A DNA stretch of 64,000 nt from Chromobotia macracanthus. Lineage: Eukaryota; Chordata; Actinopteri; Cypriniformes; Botiidae. How positions within the stretch are numbered: the stretch's first letter is position 1; each line of letters starts with the position of its first letter. Of the stretch, positions 37,287 through 49,849 are shown piece after piece. The notes under the pieces were generated by a model, which was not told the DNA's origin, ran no database searches, and saw only the letters and a program-made list of their open reading frames with translations. The translations under genes and the position numbers were made by a program. The stretch is from positions 2,898,001-2,962,000 of the forward strand of contig JAZGTH010000019.1 in NCBI GenBank assembly GCA_036877525.1. Direction: 5' to 3'.

Positions 37287-40032
37287 CTGCAAGAGAGAAA
37301 AGTAAGAACATATTACTATCACATGCTTAAATTAGAAAGTAACAGTAGGTATTCAAATCTGCATTTCCCCTTCAAAGTACCTTGATGGTGGGGGAAAGAG
37401 AAAGACTTTTACTTTCTGTCCCTATTGTTCTGAAATTGTCACATAAATGATTGACCTCAGCATACTGGTGCTTTGAGGGAAACAAGTTACACAGCGGTCC
37501 TCCTGCGAGAGCACAAGCAGCAGCCCCTCCATAAGGCAAAGTCAAGGGAACAAGTAGGCCAACGTCTCGAGAGAAAACAACCTACCAAAAAGAACCAAAC
37601 CAGCAGGTGGTTCACACTTTCCGCCTCGTCCTCTGTGCTGCTCCACAGACCCTGCTTTTTCCTCCCCTTTTATTTAGTTTTTTCCCTCTCTTGGTTTACT
37701 TTCTTCCCTGTTCTTTCTACTTTCTGTTCTTGTTTTAACCTTTCTCTCTCAGTTTGAGACGAGCGGGATAAAAAAGAAATCTGTTTTTATCATTGAACCT
37801 CCATCACAACACAAGCTAATACAAACAGAAGCTCTACTGGCACCAAAGCATTCAAAGAACCTGTCCCACAAAGCTTTATCTCATGCTCTCCTGTGTTCCT
37901 TAACACAAAGCCAGCTTAAGCTTATTCCTCGATTCATTGTCTTATTCAGAATGCTGAATGGTGAGGTTTCAATGACACTTCTGTACATCCATCATTCCTC
38001 TTTCTCAGCCCCTAAAAAAATAATATCCTTAAACATATTTTGCCTACTACTGCAGGTCATTCGTAAGTTCAAAGCAAAATCAAAATCTTTTATTTGTTAC
38101 ATACACACACAGAGCTTCAACTGTTTAATGCTGTTTCTGGAGGTCAACACAAGCTCAGCTGTGTCTTTGAATCAGAAAAAATCAGAAAATACAGTACAAG
38201 AAGAAAAATGGATTAAGATGGATAATAACGGGGCCCAACATAAAGACAACCACTGTTGTATATGCTGTATATACACTGGATAAGCAACCTACAGTAGTGT
38301 ACAGTGTAGCAAAGTGTTTATGAGGTGGGACTGATAAATGTCCATATGCATTAGTGTACAGCGATCGATACTGACTTTGCACCAGGGTTAAAAATACAAG
38401 CAGTCACGTGTTTGATGCAAGATCCATTTTAATATGGGTTTTTATTAAGTAGCTCTCGGCTCTGCAATCAAAGGGCTGTACTGATGGAAATATAGAGATC
38501 GAGCTGGCCAAATTGGTAGTAATGCTGGAAGTATTTCCTTAGATGGTGAACAGCCTTCAAAAGGCAGCAGCAAGGGAATTAACCTTGCTAGTCCCAAAGA
38601 CAGGCAAGTGGCATGAAAGTATCTTCAAGGATTTCCTGCTTTTCATCTTCAGGCGGACCTACTCCTTTTGTCTACTCAGGGTCATGTCCCCCCAGTCCCA
38701 TTTGATCTCACTCTGATGAAAGTCTTCAGAGCATATTTAGCATGCATCTATAAATAGTGTGTACATATAACCAGGGAGATGAAATTTCCATCCTATCCTC
38801 CCTCGCTGTGGTTCCCGCTGGCTCTCTCGAACATAAAGAGGGCTGTGTTAGGACGGCAAACCCCACAGAGAGTTCAGGCAAGCTGACGGTTTACCCTGTG
38901 TCTCATGAAAACAGTGAAGGACAACTTCAATCACTTTAAATGCATCCAAGTTTCACAGGTCATTAGGCAATTACACCTGCATCTGAACATGACATTGACA
39001 TTGGGTTGATTTGGTCAGTTATGAATAAGGAAACAAAGACCATGAAGTACTTATTCCTGTATTCCTGCAGCTCAACCAGTATAGCATAGCACTAAAAATG
39101 CCAAGGTCATGGGTTTGATTCCCAGGTAATGCGTGAATGGAATAATGTATACATGGGATGCAATACAAGTCACTTTGGATAAAAGTGTACGTCACATTCA
39201 TAAATGTAAGTGTACATAAACATTTATCTCAGAACAAATCTCAGCTACACTAACAGAATACATTTGCACTCATATTCTCAGAACTACTGAAGCATGCATG
39301 TGAAAGATAGCAACAAGTAAACAACTAAATCTTTCAGATAAAAAAAGTGAATTCTGCTTGTCCATGCAAAACTCACCGCTACAATGCTAGGGTTTTGGTG
39401 GTGGTTGCCAGGGCATTGTTATGCATTGCTATGTGGTTGCCTGAGTATTCTAGGTAGTTGTTATATGATTACTTGCTGTTCCAATTTCCACCCCCAAGTT
39501 TCTAAAATAGTGTGCTGCCTATGATTGTGGTCATGTGATCTAAATCATACAAGCTTCAATCTAAGCCTATGAATTTTTACCTAGCGAACAATAAAACAGG
39601 CATAGAAAACATGGTTTTATTTTTAAAAAAATGAAAAGCAGCTACTGAGCTCGCTTAACATGAGCAATAATACTGATGGTGCTACTAAGTGTAAAATCCC
39701 TTTAATATAACAAATTAACTGTGGCTTTGTAATGTCTGTTTATAGCACTTCAGACTTTTAAAGTTGCTATGAAGGTGTTAGCTTTATGCATGGTACATGT
39801 GGCACACCCAGACCGCATAATGCTAACTCATTCCTTCACAAGCGTCCCCAAGTCTCACAGAGGCTTTTTAAGGTTTCAGGTCACACATTCAGCCACAGGT
39901 CTGAGGGCCGGGCTCCATCGCAGACCTGATTGTAAGATAGATTAGGCAAGAACTGAAAGGAATGCAAATGAAGTCTCTTCCATTCCAAGCTGTGCACTGA
40001 TCCACCGCTCATCCCGCACACAAGAGACTCAC
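37287..40032 (-). other. dctd: intron of dctd remnant
   Basis: 2.7-kb AT-rich intron holding one tRNA-derived SINE (about 39066-39215). Other small open frames have no recognisable content. Confidence 0.65.
39066..39215 (+). repeat. tRNA-derived SINE
   Basis: It has an A-box-like start (CTGCAGCTCAACCAGTATAG), a B-box-like GGGTTTGATTCCCA, then a tail with CACTTTGGATAAAAGTGTAC. Layout and tail match the copy at 48066-48200. The cloverleaf positions are too eroded and the sequence runs on into a SINE tail, so it is not a tRNA gene. Confidence 0.75.
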
Positions 40033-40129
40033 TTGTATGTGATTCCCACTGAGTTAAGCAGCCGATTGGAGGCAGTCATTTCTGGACTGTCATGGTATTT
40101 GTCTGACAAATAGATCACATCCTTTATAC
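40033..40129 (-). pseudogene. dctd: dctd exon (intact frame)
   Basis: 97-nt exon, acceptor ccctgcag and donor gtgagt. It encodes IKDVIYLSDKYHDSPEMTAS, then NRLLNSVGITYK, aligning without gaps to the human IKEVIFMSDKYHD region. No stop or frameshift. Confidence 0.85.
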
Positions 40130-43100
40130 CTGCAGGGCAGAGACAGAAGACAGATAGCACAGGTCAGACAAAGGCGTGCTTATACACACACACCAACAGG
40201 AGAAATTCAAACAAACAGGCCCAAATTGGGACCCAGAGAGATATGGGAGGAGAAAGGCGAGCTCCTAACTTGTCGTGGCAGGCTTAAGCCAATATCAACA
40301 AATCCCAGTCCAAAAAAATTTACCCTGCTGGCTACTCACAAGCAGCCCATATCAGGTGATTCTGTAAGGAGCCCAGTTAGCCAAGCATTACAGAATAAAG
40401 TGAGAAATTTAGCACAGCCGCTTACCCTCCCCCACTCGCCCTTAAAGCTTTCAGAGGTGACACGAAAAGTCCAACATTGCCAGAACTGTTGTTCCAATTT
40501 TCAATGTATGTGCCCGACAGAGATACACACCCTCCAAAACACAGTCAGTCCATCATGTATTTTTATCTGCGCAGGAGGAGAGAAGTGCTCTGATCGAAGG
40601 CAAAATGACTTGCACAGAGTGAATTCCACCTGTCATTAAAGACTGTCATTACAAGCATGGGGCCTTTCCACAGTATTACTTGAACAATTTCTGAGGGAAC
40701 AGCTGAAATTACATGGAACACCCGATGTCACACAACTGTTTTGATGGTGACATTTTTGACGTGGGAAAAAAGGCTTTTATCAAAGTCTCATCTCGCTATT
40801 TAAAAAAAAAAGTTTCCAAAAAAACCCAGAGGTTTTCAAAGTGGCAGCTGGAGTTTGTCTTGTGCAATTTCTTCAGCCTTTTCTTTAACGCATCAAGTAC
40901 TTTCACGTAAACATGTTTTTAAAATGCCCCATGAAACGAACACACGAATAAGCACTGGAGATGCTCAAAGCGCTTCCAAAAAGACAAGCTGTCCAACAGA
41001 ATGGAAGCCTCTGATGGAAGGTGGAGCAGAACTCTGGAGATGACACTTTCCAGAATGATCTCTGGAGATGAGCTGGTGACAGTAGACATCAGTCCCTCCA
41101 AAAACAGTCACAGGAAGTGACAAGATGGCAGGGACTTGGGAGCCAAGCTCTTTAATTCTGCAGAGAGAGGAGTGGCTCTGAAGCCATGATTCAGATAAAG
41201 CACCACAGGTACCGAGGAGCCAAAGCACAGGAGGACATCAACCCAGGAGCCAGGGAAAGTGAAAATGATTCGGTGTAATTTTAGGCAGCAAGATTGAGAA
41301 AGGGACACATTTAAACTGCATTCAGAAAGTGTAGTAACATTTTCTCACTGGAGAAATAGCTGCAGAATTAGATACAGAGAAGAAAAAAATATCTGGGGTC
41401 TTCACTTTCTCCAAGCCCCGGTGTCTTTTTCCTTGACTGTAATCTTGCTCACATTACATCAGATTTAGAAAGATGGAAAATGTACCATAGAGGTATTGCC
41501 ATTGTAGTTAAAGAGCTGTGTCAAATCAGACAGGTGGACGTATAAGTGCAAACAGGATTAGACCAAACAGAGGACAGAAGATTAATTGAACAAAACTGTG
41601 AAGCTAGCACAAAAAGAAATACATACCAATGGCAACTAACTGTACAAAGAATCGTCAAGACTGGAAAAGCCTTCTCTATAATAAATCCCTATGGTCATAA
41701 TTAAATTATGTTACAATTTTTCAGTTAGAAGAACACAGAGCAGCAAAATAGTATAGCTTACCATGCACAGAAGCCAAGATACAGCACGGTCGTCTTTACA
41801 GGGAAAAAACAAGGATTCTTATTCCATGTCTGCTAATATTCCCCATATCCTCATGTTTTTTCAGTGGAGAGCCTGTTCCATTTCTCATATTGTGAGGTTC
41901 TAGTAAACAAACATAAGCATAACACCTTCACAATGAACAAACAACAGACACCTCTGACTCAAATCTTTTAAACTCACTGCGGGTTAAACATCATCTGCTG
42001 TGTACAGCTCTGTCTGACTGGCATTTGGAGGGAATTTTTTAATTAGGTCGGACGATCGCTTTTTGCCACGTTTCATTGCATCTTATAGAACTCAAGCAAG
42101 CGCGGCAAAGACGAAAGGGTGAGATGGGGAAAGAGTGCAAGGCGTGTTCCTTAATGATGCTGGAGCATTGAGAGGAAGCTGACACCCCGCTGAGATACGG
42201 GCTGGGGCAAGGCCAAGCATCCTGAAGATCAGACAGTATGTGAGCAAGTGTCGTGCTATCTTCAGCAAACAGCTTCAGTAGGCTTTACCACAAGAGTACA
42301 GGGAGGGAATCAGGCAACATAAACCAAAGCAAGAGAGAGAAACCGAGGACAAAAAGGTGTGGAGGAGAGGAGAGAGACAGGGAAGGAGGTTTTACAGGAG
42401 TTCAACAGATAAGAAGGTTTTGAAAATAACAACGGAGATGGAAAAGCAAAAATAAGAAGACAACAACCTGTCACCACACGGGCTACATCTAATCCACAGA
42501 AGAATCAGCCCTGCTCGACGTGACGCCCACGCTGCTTCTCCGAGTGACCAGAGAACCTCTGACTCTGCTTGTCTATCCATCATTTCATCTTTAGCCACAT
42601 CAACAGCAGTACAGAGTTTCAGATTTCTAGACTTTCATGATGTGTGATGTGTGGCATCACATATCTGTTAGCAGCAAAATGCATAAAGCTTGCGACGCAA
42701 TATAATAACAGTAAACTGTTCATGACCAACAGTGATCGTGTACATGGACATTTTCAATCTTTTTCAAACTCAACATTAATATATACATATATATTAAAGA
42801 TGCACGCTTACATTAATAGCAATAATGACACTAAATTCTATAGAAACAGAACTGAGAAACCGAGTGAAACAGTGACAACAGAGCAGTTCATATCTGTTTT
42901 AAATATTCCCACTTATGTATATAGGAATATTTAATGTATGTATGTAGTTTTGTCTGTAATGGCTTAATGCTTGAAAATGTTTGATGCCAGGAATGGTTTT
43001 ACCGAATTTTAAATTATACCAGTTGTCATATCTGCCTAATATGGGCATCCCTTATAAAGATGCACTATTTATTTACCAGTCCAAAAGCCTGAGCATAAAA

Positions 43101-43358
43101 CTATGAGAAACCTGTTACAAATCTGTTACACCCTAATAATACAGAAGAACAAATGTTCTTTTGATCCGGAATAAACAGGCATGCATAGTACACTAATGCC
43201 TGTTTTGAAATAAGGATGCCAGCTTGACTGTAGGTTAGATGTCCCACTATAATGCCCAGTGAGTAGATTTTCTCCGTTGTTATTTTCATAAACTGTATGA
43301 AACAGACACAGGCAAACATCCAGAAACAAAAACTCAAAAAACACAGACACACTCTCAC
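40130..43358 (-). other. dctd: intron of dctd remnant
   Basis: 3.2-kb intron. Purine-rich stretches occur at about 42120-42400. No exon or mobile element recognised. Confidence 0.6.
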
Positions 43359-43433
43359 CTGCTTGTATAATGAGTTTGGCGCACTCATTACAGGGGAAAA
43401 GCGCCACGTACATGGTACAGCCCTTAACATCAG
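43359..43433 (-). pseudogene. dctd: dctd exon with PCxxC zinc motif (intact frame)
   Basis: 75-nt exon, acceptor gtgccag and donor gtgaga. It encodes DVKGCTMYVALFPCNEC, then AKLIIQAG, including the two zinc-ligand cysteines. No lesion seen. It belongs to the broken dctd gene because the upstream exons are disabled. Confidence 0.85.
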
Positions 43434-43831
43434 CTGGCACACCGGAGAAACACAGAAAGAACAATCATTCAGGTTACAAACAAATGGAATGATGCGTCAT
43501 AGCCACAATTAACATTTCTTCTTCAATTATTGGCTCCCTCTGTGCTTTTTTTTGGCATGTAAACATTGTACCACTCCGCTACAAAAAGCTCCAGTCACCA
43601 GTTCACAGTTAAAAAGAAAGCAAAATCTCAAAGCATGAGTCTGAACAGATGTCAGCGCTCCACAACATCACCCAGAAAAAGCCCAGTCTAATCACTCACT
43701 CTGCTCGCCTTAATTACGGAGAATGAATTGGCCCATCAGTGGTGGCACATTACCATAGCACCACGAAACACCAGCCTCACACACATTTACTTTGGCAGAG
43801 CTTCAGCTCACGTGGGTGGGGGACAGAGATG

Positions 43832-43863
<32 letters not shown>

Positions 43864-45695
43864 ATGTAGCTATGATGGAAGAGAGATGTCAATAATTTAC
43901 ACGGATACACGTGTGCGCTCAGACAGCCAACAGAGCAAGATGGAGCACTTGATGGAGTACGATCATGACTGAGCGCTTATATCTATCAAAACAGACTTTA
44001 ATACTTGTTAATATTACATTGTAAAATTAACCTGACTAAACCGTTGTGCATTTTAAGGTAGTATGCAAAATACTGCTACCAATGAGCTGAATGAAATAAA
44101 GCACAGCACTGAGTAATATTTTAATTAAATGAATGCTCTTATTGCATTTTTGGCTTCATTTGTTTCAAGTAATGCTTTTTCTTTGGTTGCAGTAGGGCCT
44201 ATTTAAACCAAATCACCATAAGGTGAAGGTGCCATTGCATTCATATGCCAAAATTCTAACTGAACAGACCAATTAGAAAAAGGTCTGATATGTGATATTT
44301 CAGCACCCTCTAGTGGCACAATATAGCAGAGGCAGTTCCAAAGGTAGAGTGATTGAGTGGTTGTGCCTCAGAACTCTTTATTGGAAAATGTTCTAAAATC
44401 CTTAGTGGGTGGTTACTATTACTCTATATCAGAGAGCTGGGGATAACCTCCTGGCTTAGCAACCAGTAAATAACCCCTGAAACATTGTGTAGACGTACTG
44501 AAAACAGTTCAATATCAGCAACAGCTTCAGAAGAAACACAGTACAATTCCTTTAGAAAACATTAGTTAAGCTTTATTGTTATATGTTATATGTTATTAAC
44601 AATAACTCATCATATTGTTCTAATGAAAATGGTTTCAGATGTCCTCTATCAGTTTTGGGTTGGTTCTGAAACCAAGAGCATTTTCTTCTTGAACAGCCTG
44701 TGTTCTTTCTGGGACCCTCATATTCCCGCCAATCATTTTTGCTCATGTGAAATCTGTAATATAATCATCTGGTTAATATCTACTGCTTGATTACACAGGA
44801 GAGACTCCAAGCTGTGGTTCTGTAATAAGCATTTCAAGATATTTGAAACTGACAGTTTACCTTCACTGTGCCATGTTTGTTCATTAAGGGAGTCTGAGAT
44901 ATGCCAAACGAATCCTTTGAATGGAATTAATGCACCGTCTTGGCATGAAATTGAACTCTTCATTTGAATGAGCTATGACTAAAAATAAGACTTTTCTTAT
45001 AGTCATCTGATATAATTTATGAATACTACACTTAAATACTTCCACAAGAATCACTGTTTAGTGCTAAATACATGTATAATAATGACAAAGCTTCATAGAA
45101 AACAGTTATTTTGCTATTGCTCAACCAAAAAAAAAAAGCCATTTGGCTCATTACATCCAAAGCACATTGCATGCATGCAGCTTAAAGAAACCATTAACGA
45201 AAACAATGTACTTAAGATACAAACACAAACTGTAATAATTATACTCACATCTAATGGACTTGAGATTTCTCTACTAATCCTCAGACTTCAGTTAGATTAA
45301 AAAAACAACAATGGTTTTTAGCAAATCCAACACTAAACTGTCACTACTGCTCTAGAGGTATTTGGTCATAATGGTCTTTCTTGAGCATCCCTTTAAGTTC
45401 AGTTGCTTGAGGTAACCGTGAGCCATACCCATATATGTGTGTTTACTCTCCTCTCCACAAGCCCAGGATCATTGTGCATCAGGAGAATAGTGGACTGAGT
45501 TTACAATTTTTTTAACTAGCCCAAAATCTAAAAAGTCTGTTTCGGGTTGTTGATTAAGTGTTAAAAATGAACCGTGCACAGATTACACATGTATGCTGAC
45601 TTATCAGAATGAAACAGGCAGAAGGACTGCTAATTACATGTAAATGTTGTTGCAGTTCAACAGCCAGGAAACCAGGTGTGAACAGCAGAATTCAC
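43434..45695 (-). other. dctd: intron of dctd remnant; region where the HAE exon should be
   Basis: A short exon with a His-Ala-Glu motif is expected here. I found no intact one. A weak candidate relic lies at 43802-43815. A (GA)n microsatellite lies at 43830-43862. The rest is AT-rich and unremarkable. Confidence 0.55.
43830..43862. repeat. (GA)n microsatellite
   Basis: GA units in a row with two interruptions, inside the dctd-remnant intron. Confidence 0.9.
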
Positions 45696-45832
45696 CGTAA
45701 GGGTATTTGGTGTCCAGCTTGTTATCGGCGCTGCAGGACCGGGGCAGCAGATCCTCATCACAATCGATTGGCATATGGTTGTAACCAATACCCACTTAGC
45801 TTATTCTCTTGCTTTACAATACTGGCACTGAC
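45696..45832 (-). pseudogene. dctd: dctd remnant exon with +1 frameshift
   Basis: The acceptor (atttcag) and donor (gtgaat) are intact. Reading gives V-SASIVKQENKL in one frame and VGIGYNHMPIDCDEDLLP followed by DNKLDTKYPY in the next, so one extra base lies near CTAAGTG (about 45793-45799). At 137 nt the exon is one base longer than the human equivalent. Conserved positions are also altered: GMPNGC has become HMPIDC, and the Trp after LLP is Arg. Confidence 0.85.
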
Positions 45833-47165
45833 CTGAAATGGAATTTTATAAAGATTTATTTTCAAAATATCCATCATTACCAAAAAATAACCAGACACTG
45901 AGCCAGAGCTTTTGTTCTATGCACCAAATCAGGTCCTGAATTATAAAATGACAGAAAGTCTACAGAAATAATAGTAATAGAAACTTTATGCTCAACCTGC
46001 ACTGAAGTCAAGCACAGGGTCTGATGACATACCATATGTCCCAGCCAGACCTATCAGACTCCTCTGATGCAACACTGGTCATTAACAGCCAATGGCAGAA
46101 AGGCTCCCTGAGACAATGGATCACTGTCATCTAACTACAGTGAGCATGAGTGAGTGGGGGATTGGCAGTCTCAGTTCACCAAAGCTCTTGTTTTATAGAT
46201 ACACAATCCTACTCTGTGCCTTTAGGAGTAATAATGGACGCATGAATGCGCTGACCAAGACTTATGCTTGACTGAACCTGAATATTGCACAGAAATATTG
46301 GCAATGTTTATACTGACCAGAAGGTGATTGCACAGCAGGGAACTCTGAAACAAGAACATGTTTTACAATACTTGCTTGAAACTGATAAGACACCCATGTG
46401 TGTACTGAGTCTGAATAACTCATACAGAGCTATAGGGTGTTATGAGGTCTATCAGGCAGCGTCGGGTTGCTTTCAGAGGCAAGTTATTCACTGAATTTTT
46501 TAGTTTACAGCGACTAATGGTGCCCTCAAGTCACAAGTCAGATTTATGAGTACATTTAAACCAAAAAAAGAAACGGCATTGGTTTATATATTATGACAAA
46601 TGCTGACAGTACTGTTAGTTTGTACACATTTTGTGTATTGTTAATAAAGAGCAGTATAGCTTACCAGAAAAAAAATTTTTTTCACTTCATACAAAAATGC
46701 TAAAACACACTGATAAATCATCAATCACACATCTAATTTGTTCTTTATTCTTTTTGTTGCATAAACACTACAAGTTTTATTTGCTAAAGCTTTGCTAGTA
46801 TGCATTCCCAAAGTAATCCCAACCAAAATCTTTTGATTTTGCATTACACTGTAATTGTAACTTTTAATATCCTGGAAGGGCTGGAAGCATAACCGCAAAG
46901 CATAACTATGAAAATGATTATATTAATTTTGACAATACAGCCAGAAGTCAGAATCAAAATATTTGCAAAAATGTTTTCCACCCAACCAACTTACATTATA
47001 GCCTTTGAGCACCTCAGTCAACCAAACTTTGCTTTTGAGGTTTATATGGTTAAAGGTGTGAACATGCATTATTTACTGCATGATTCATTTTGCCAGTCAG
47101 ATGTCCAAGTGAATGTAAGGTTTGGATGGATCTAGATTTGGGCAGCCAAGTCGGTGGTAGGTGAC
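45833..47165 (-). other. dctd: intron of dctd remnant
   Basis: 1.3-kb intron between the two disabled exons. No other feature recognised. Confidence 0.65.
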
Positions 47166-47270
47166 CTAAGAATTAGGGTCTTTGCTCCTCTGTGCTCATA
47201 AGAAAGCTACAGCCATGAAATATTCAGGCCACTCCAGGTAGTCCTGCCTCTTCTTTATCAGACCTTCACT
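47166..47270 (-). pseudogene. dctd: dctd remnant exon with two nonsense codons
   Basis: Matches the N-terminal exon of dCMP deaminase (DYLEWPEYFMAVAFL and AQRSKDPNS). A Ser position is TGA at 47198-47196, and the last codon before the donor is TAG (47168-47166) instead of CAG. At the initiator position a CAC codon appears before the SEG residues, so the start may be lost too. The GT after the exon is still present (gtcacc). Confidence 0.85.
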
Positions 47271-48065
47271 GTGTGCTCTGGATTTAGAGAATGAATTAAA
47301 TAAGAGAAAAACATTTGTTGATCTGAATGCACATAAGAACAGACGAATTGCCACAAAAAAGTATAGAGAAGGATCAAACGTAATTATGCATGGAGAACCA
47401 ATACAAATCCTTTATAGCAGTATTAAAATGGATATTAGCTACAATGTACAATTCTTTTAAGAAGTCACATACACCCAGGTGCCAAGTAAGTGACACAAAT
47501 TCTGAATGAGCAATATTGTTTTCCACAAGTAAAGTAACTCCCATTATTCTAGCTGAATACATCATTTAGAAGTTCTACATCTTGACTTTTTTGCTGGTGG
47601 TAACACTGGTATCCCTGAAGGCCCATCAGGGACTGTCTACATGTGTGATATGTGCAACGACAGATATTATCATCAGATGGGTTTCCTCCAGGGCTTCTCA
47701 TTTTAGCTGTAAGTAATGACACTTTTTGCAGCACATCTCAGTGACTGCATTTGTGATTCATGGGGATCTACATGTGAACATCAAATGGACCCATCTGACT
47801 TAAATCTGTTTTCTGGTCTCTGGTGATTTTCTTTTTCTGAGCAGCTGTCATAGCAGGTGTGTGTGTGTAATGGCAGAATACTGAAGGTTGATGATCTGAA
47901 GTTAATGGGCAATGCAATGAGACAATGTTGAAGCAATCGTTAAACAATTTAAAAATGTGCAGTTATCTGTAAACTCCACATAATAAAGACCTAAATTAAA
48001 ACACTCACACATTAAAGCTGGCACTTTTCCTTTTAGATCTAATGTGTGTGTGATCTAATACACAT

Positions 48066-48200
48066 GCTCCTGTAGCTCATTTGGTAGAGAATTGTGTTAG
48101 CAGTGCAAAGGTTGTGGGTTCCAATTCCCAGGGAACACATACACTGATCAAATGTATAGCTTGAACGATATGGATAAAAGCAGCTGCGAAATGTATGAAT
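48066..48200 (+). repeat. tRNA-derived SINE
   Basis: The A box TGTAGCTCATTTGGTAGAGA and B box GGGTTCCAATTCCCA are well preserved, followed by a non-tRNA body and a tail with ATATGGATAAAAGCAGCTGC. Same family and orientation as the copy at 39066. Typical of fish SINEs. Confidence 0.85.
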
Positions 48201-48438
48201 GAAATATGTGTTTTGAGGAAACAGTAAAAACTGCCATTGCCCAAACATTTTGTATTGATCTTTGCTTACTTGCCCACTTTACCTTCTTGCCATGCCAGTT
48301 TCTGTAAACTATATCAGCTGTGTATCAAGTTGTGTGTCATTTGTTTATTAATATAAGAACTTATTGAAGGTTTTGAATCAGTAGGTCTGGTGCAATTTTT
48401 GAGGTATGTTGATATATGAAATATAGTATATAAATATA

Positions 48439-48599
48439 AGAGTAAAATGTATTTGATTACACATTTACATTGTCGTTTAGCAGATGTTTATATCTCACAT
48501 GACTTGAGATATAAAGCTCTTGTGACTTATTCCATAAGAGCCACCAATACTAATAGCACTACAAATATCAAGAGAATGTGTTTTAAGAGAGATATATTT
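48439..48599 (-). repeat. twin dispersed repeat, copy 1
   Basis: About 160 bp is shared at high identity with 51781-51939, including TTACATTGTCGTTTAGCAGA and CCACCAATACTAATAGCACT. Read on the minus strand it ends in CATCTGCTAAACGACAATG, which resembles the 3' tail of fish SINEs (GTCTGCTAAATG). It is therefore probably a 5'-truncated or unusual SINE in minus orientation. Confidence 0.75.
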
Positions 48600-49849
48600 C
48601 TTTTGCAGCAGTGTCTGCTTTCTCGTTTCCTGTAATTGCACAGTGACCAGATACCAGGGTTGTCATTTGGGCAGCACCGGCCTCACTTTTGGGGGGGGGG
48701 TTGAACTGACTCACTCTTACCACAAGAGGGTAATGTGCAGTGTCATTCTAGGAGTTATTTCACCCAAAGAAATCATATTGTCACGTATATGAAACTGGCC
48801 ACATTAAATTATTTGTTTTTAAAGGACTGAGAATAAACACTTTCCACAAGAAACTTAAGTCCAGCCCACTTTTAGATGACGTGTTGGGTTGTGTTGAACA
48901 GCATCATCTCTACATGAGGCCTGGGCATTACATTCTTCATGTGTTTCTTTAGGTTTTATTAGTGCCTAAAATATTTTATGAAATATATCATATTAATAAT
49001 AACGTCAATATTGAATATTAAATATTTATTCAATACTGAACTCTGCTTCAGTATATTGTTCAAAATGAGCAAATCCTTGTTTTCCTATCTTTATATTAAA
49101 TGCTTGTTTTGTTTAACATGTAAAATTATGAAAATTAGTAACTTTTACAAATATTGACAAATATTATGAAATCTCACCTGCCATAGTAAAAGCCAGGCAC
49201 AAAAAAATGGGACAAAACAATGCTACACGAGAACAAGTGGTTCTTTAATGAATGACAAATAAAAAAATGGAAATTAGACAATGAACTACACTGTGCATTT
49301 TCTAGGCTGTGCTTGTCATGCTAAATTAACCTGAGTCAAACAGTAATACATTAATACGTGTAGAATAATAGAATAATCAATACAAATTGTCAAGTTTATA
49401 GTTTTTCACAGAAGTTAATACATACATACACTAATAATAGCCCGTTAACACAGGCCCAATGCTATTTATAATCATGTCATTATTATTATAATCAATTATA
49501 ATCGAAATTATAATTATAATAGAAAAGCTATTTAAAAGCTAAGCAAATCCATTTAATAAACGTTTATTTAACTGCAAAGGTAATGACAAATGTATTGAAC
49601 AATCATTTTTATGACCTTATTTTTCATTTATTGTTAATTAATAAACCTACATCCACAACAATTGCTGTTGGTACTTCGATATCAGCAAGCTGCTGTCGCT
49701 CGACTGACAGTTGCATGTGATTGGTTGATGCCACAGTGAGGACGTTACTGATTGGCAGTATAAAGCGGCAGGTTCCTCCTCCTTCGGCAGGTACTTCCTG
49801 CTGCCGATTTTTCCTGGATTTTTATTGTAATACTAATAAGTTGAAGCTC

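Larger units (their letters stand above)
37160..47270 (-). pseudogene. dctd: dCMP deaminase (dctd), unprocessed broken gene
   Basis: Deoxycytidylate deaminase converts dCMP to dUMP for thymidylate synthesis. Exon matches, in transcription order, are 47270-47166, 45832-45696, 43433-43359, 40129-40033 and 37286-37160. The first reads KKRQDYLEWPEYFMAVAFL, then TGA (47198-47196), AQRSKDPNS, then TAG (47168-47166) where family members have Gln. The second is 137 nt where the human exon needs 136, shifting the frame after ENKL. The exon with the zinc and catalytic HAE motif is not found intact. The last three exons are clean and include the zinc-binding PCNEC. Introns in family positions show that this is not a retrocopy. 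An assembly error is unlikely because several independent lesions coexist. A working copy presumably exists elsewhere. Confidence 0.85.
47271..49840. other. intergenic region between dctd remnant and irf2
   Basis: It contains a SINE (48066-48200), one copy of a twin repeat (48439-48599), a G run at about 48690 and AT-rich palindromic sequence near 49480-49520. A non-coding first exon of dctd might lie here but cannot be recognised. Confidence 0.6.

Noticed and set aside
45696..47270. Sequencing error as the cause of the dctd lesions
   Set aside because: Two nonsense codons, one indel, altered conserved residues and a missing exon are independent changes clustered in one gene, while 26 exons of the neighbours are error-free.
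48066..48150. Possible tRNA gene with good A and B boxes
   Set aside because: The sequence continues into a non-tRNA body and a GGATAAAAG tail, and a related copy exists at 39066. It is a SINE head, not a tRNA gene.
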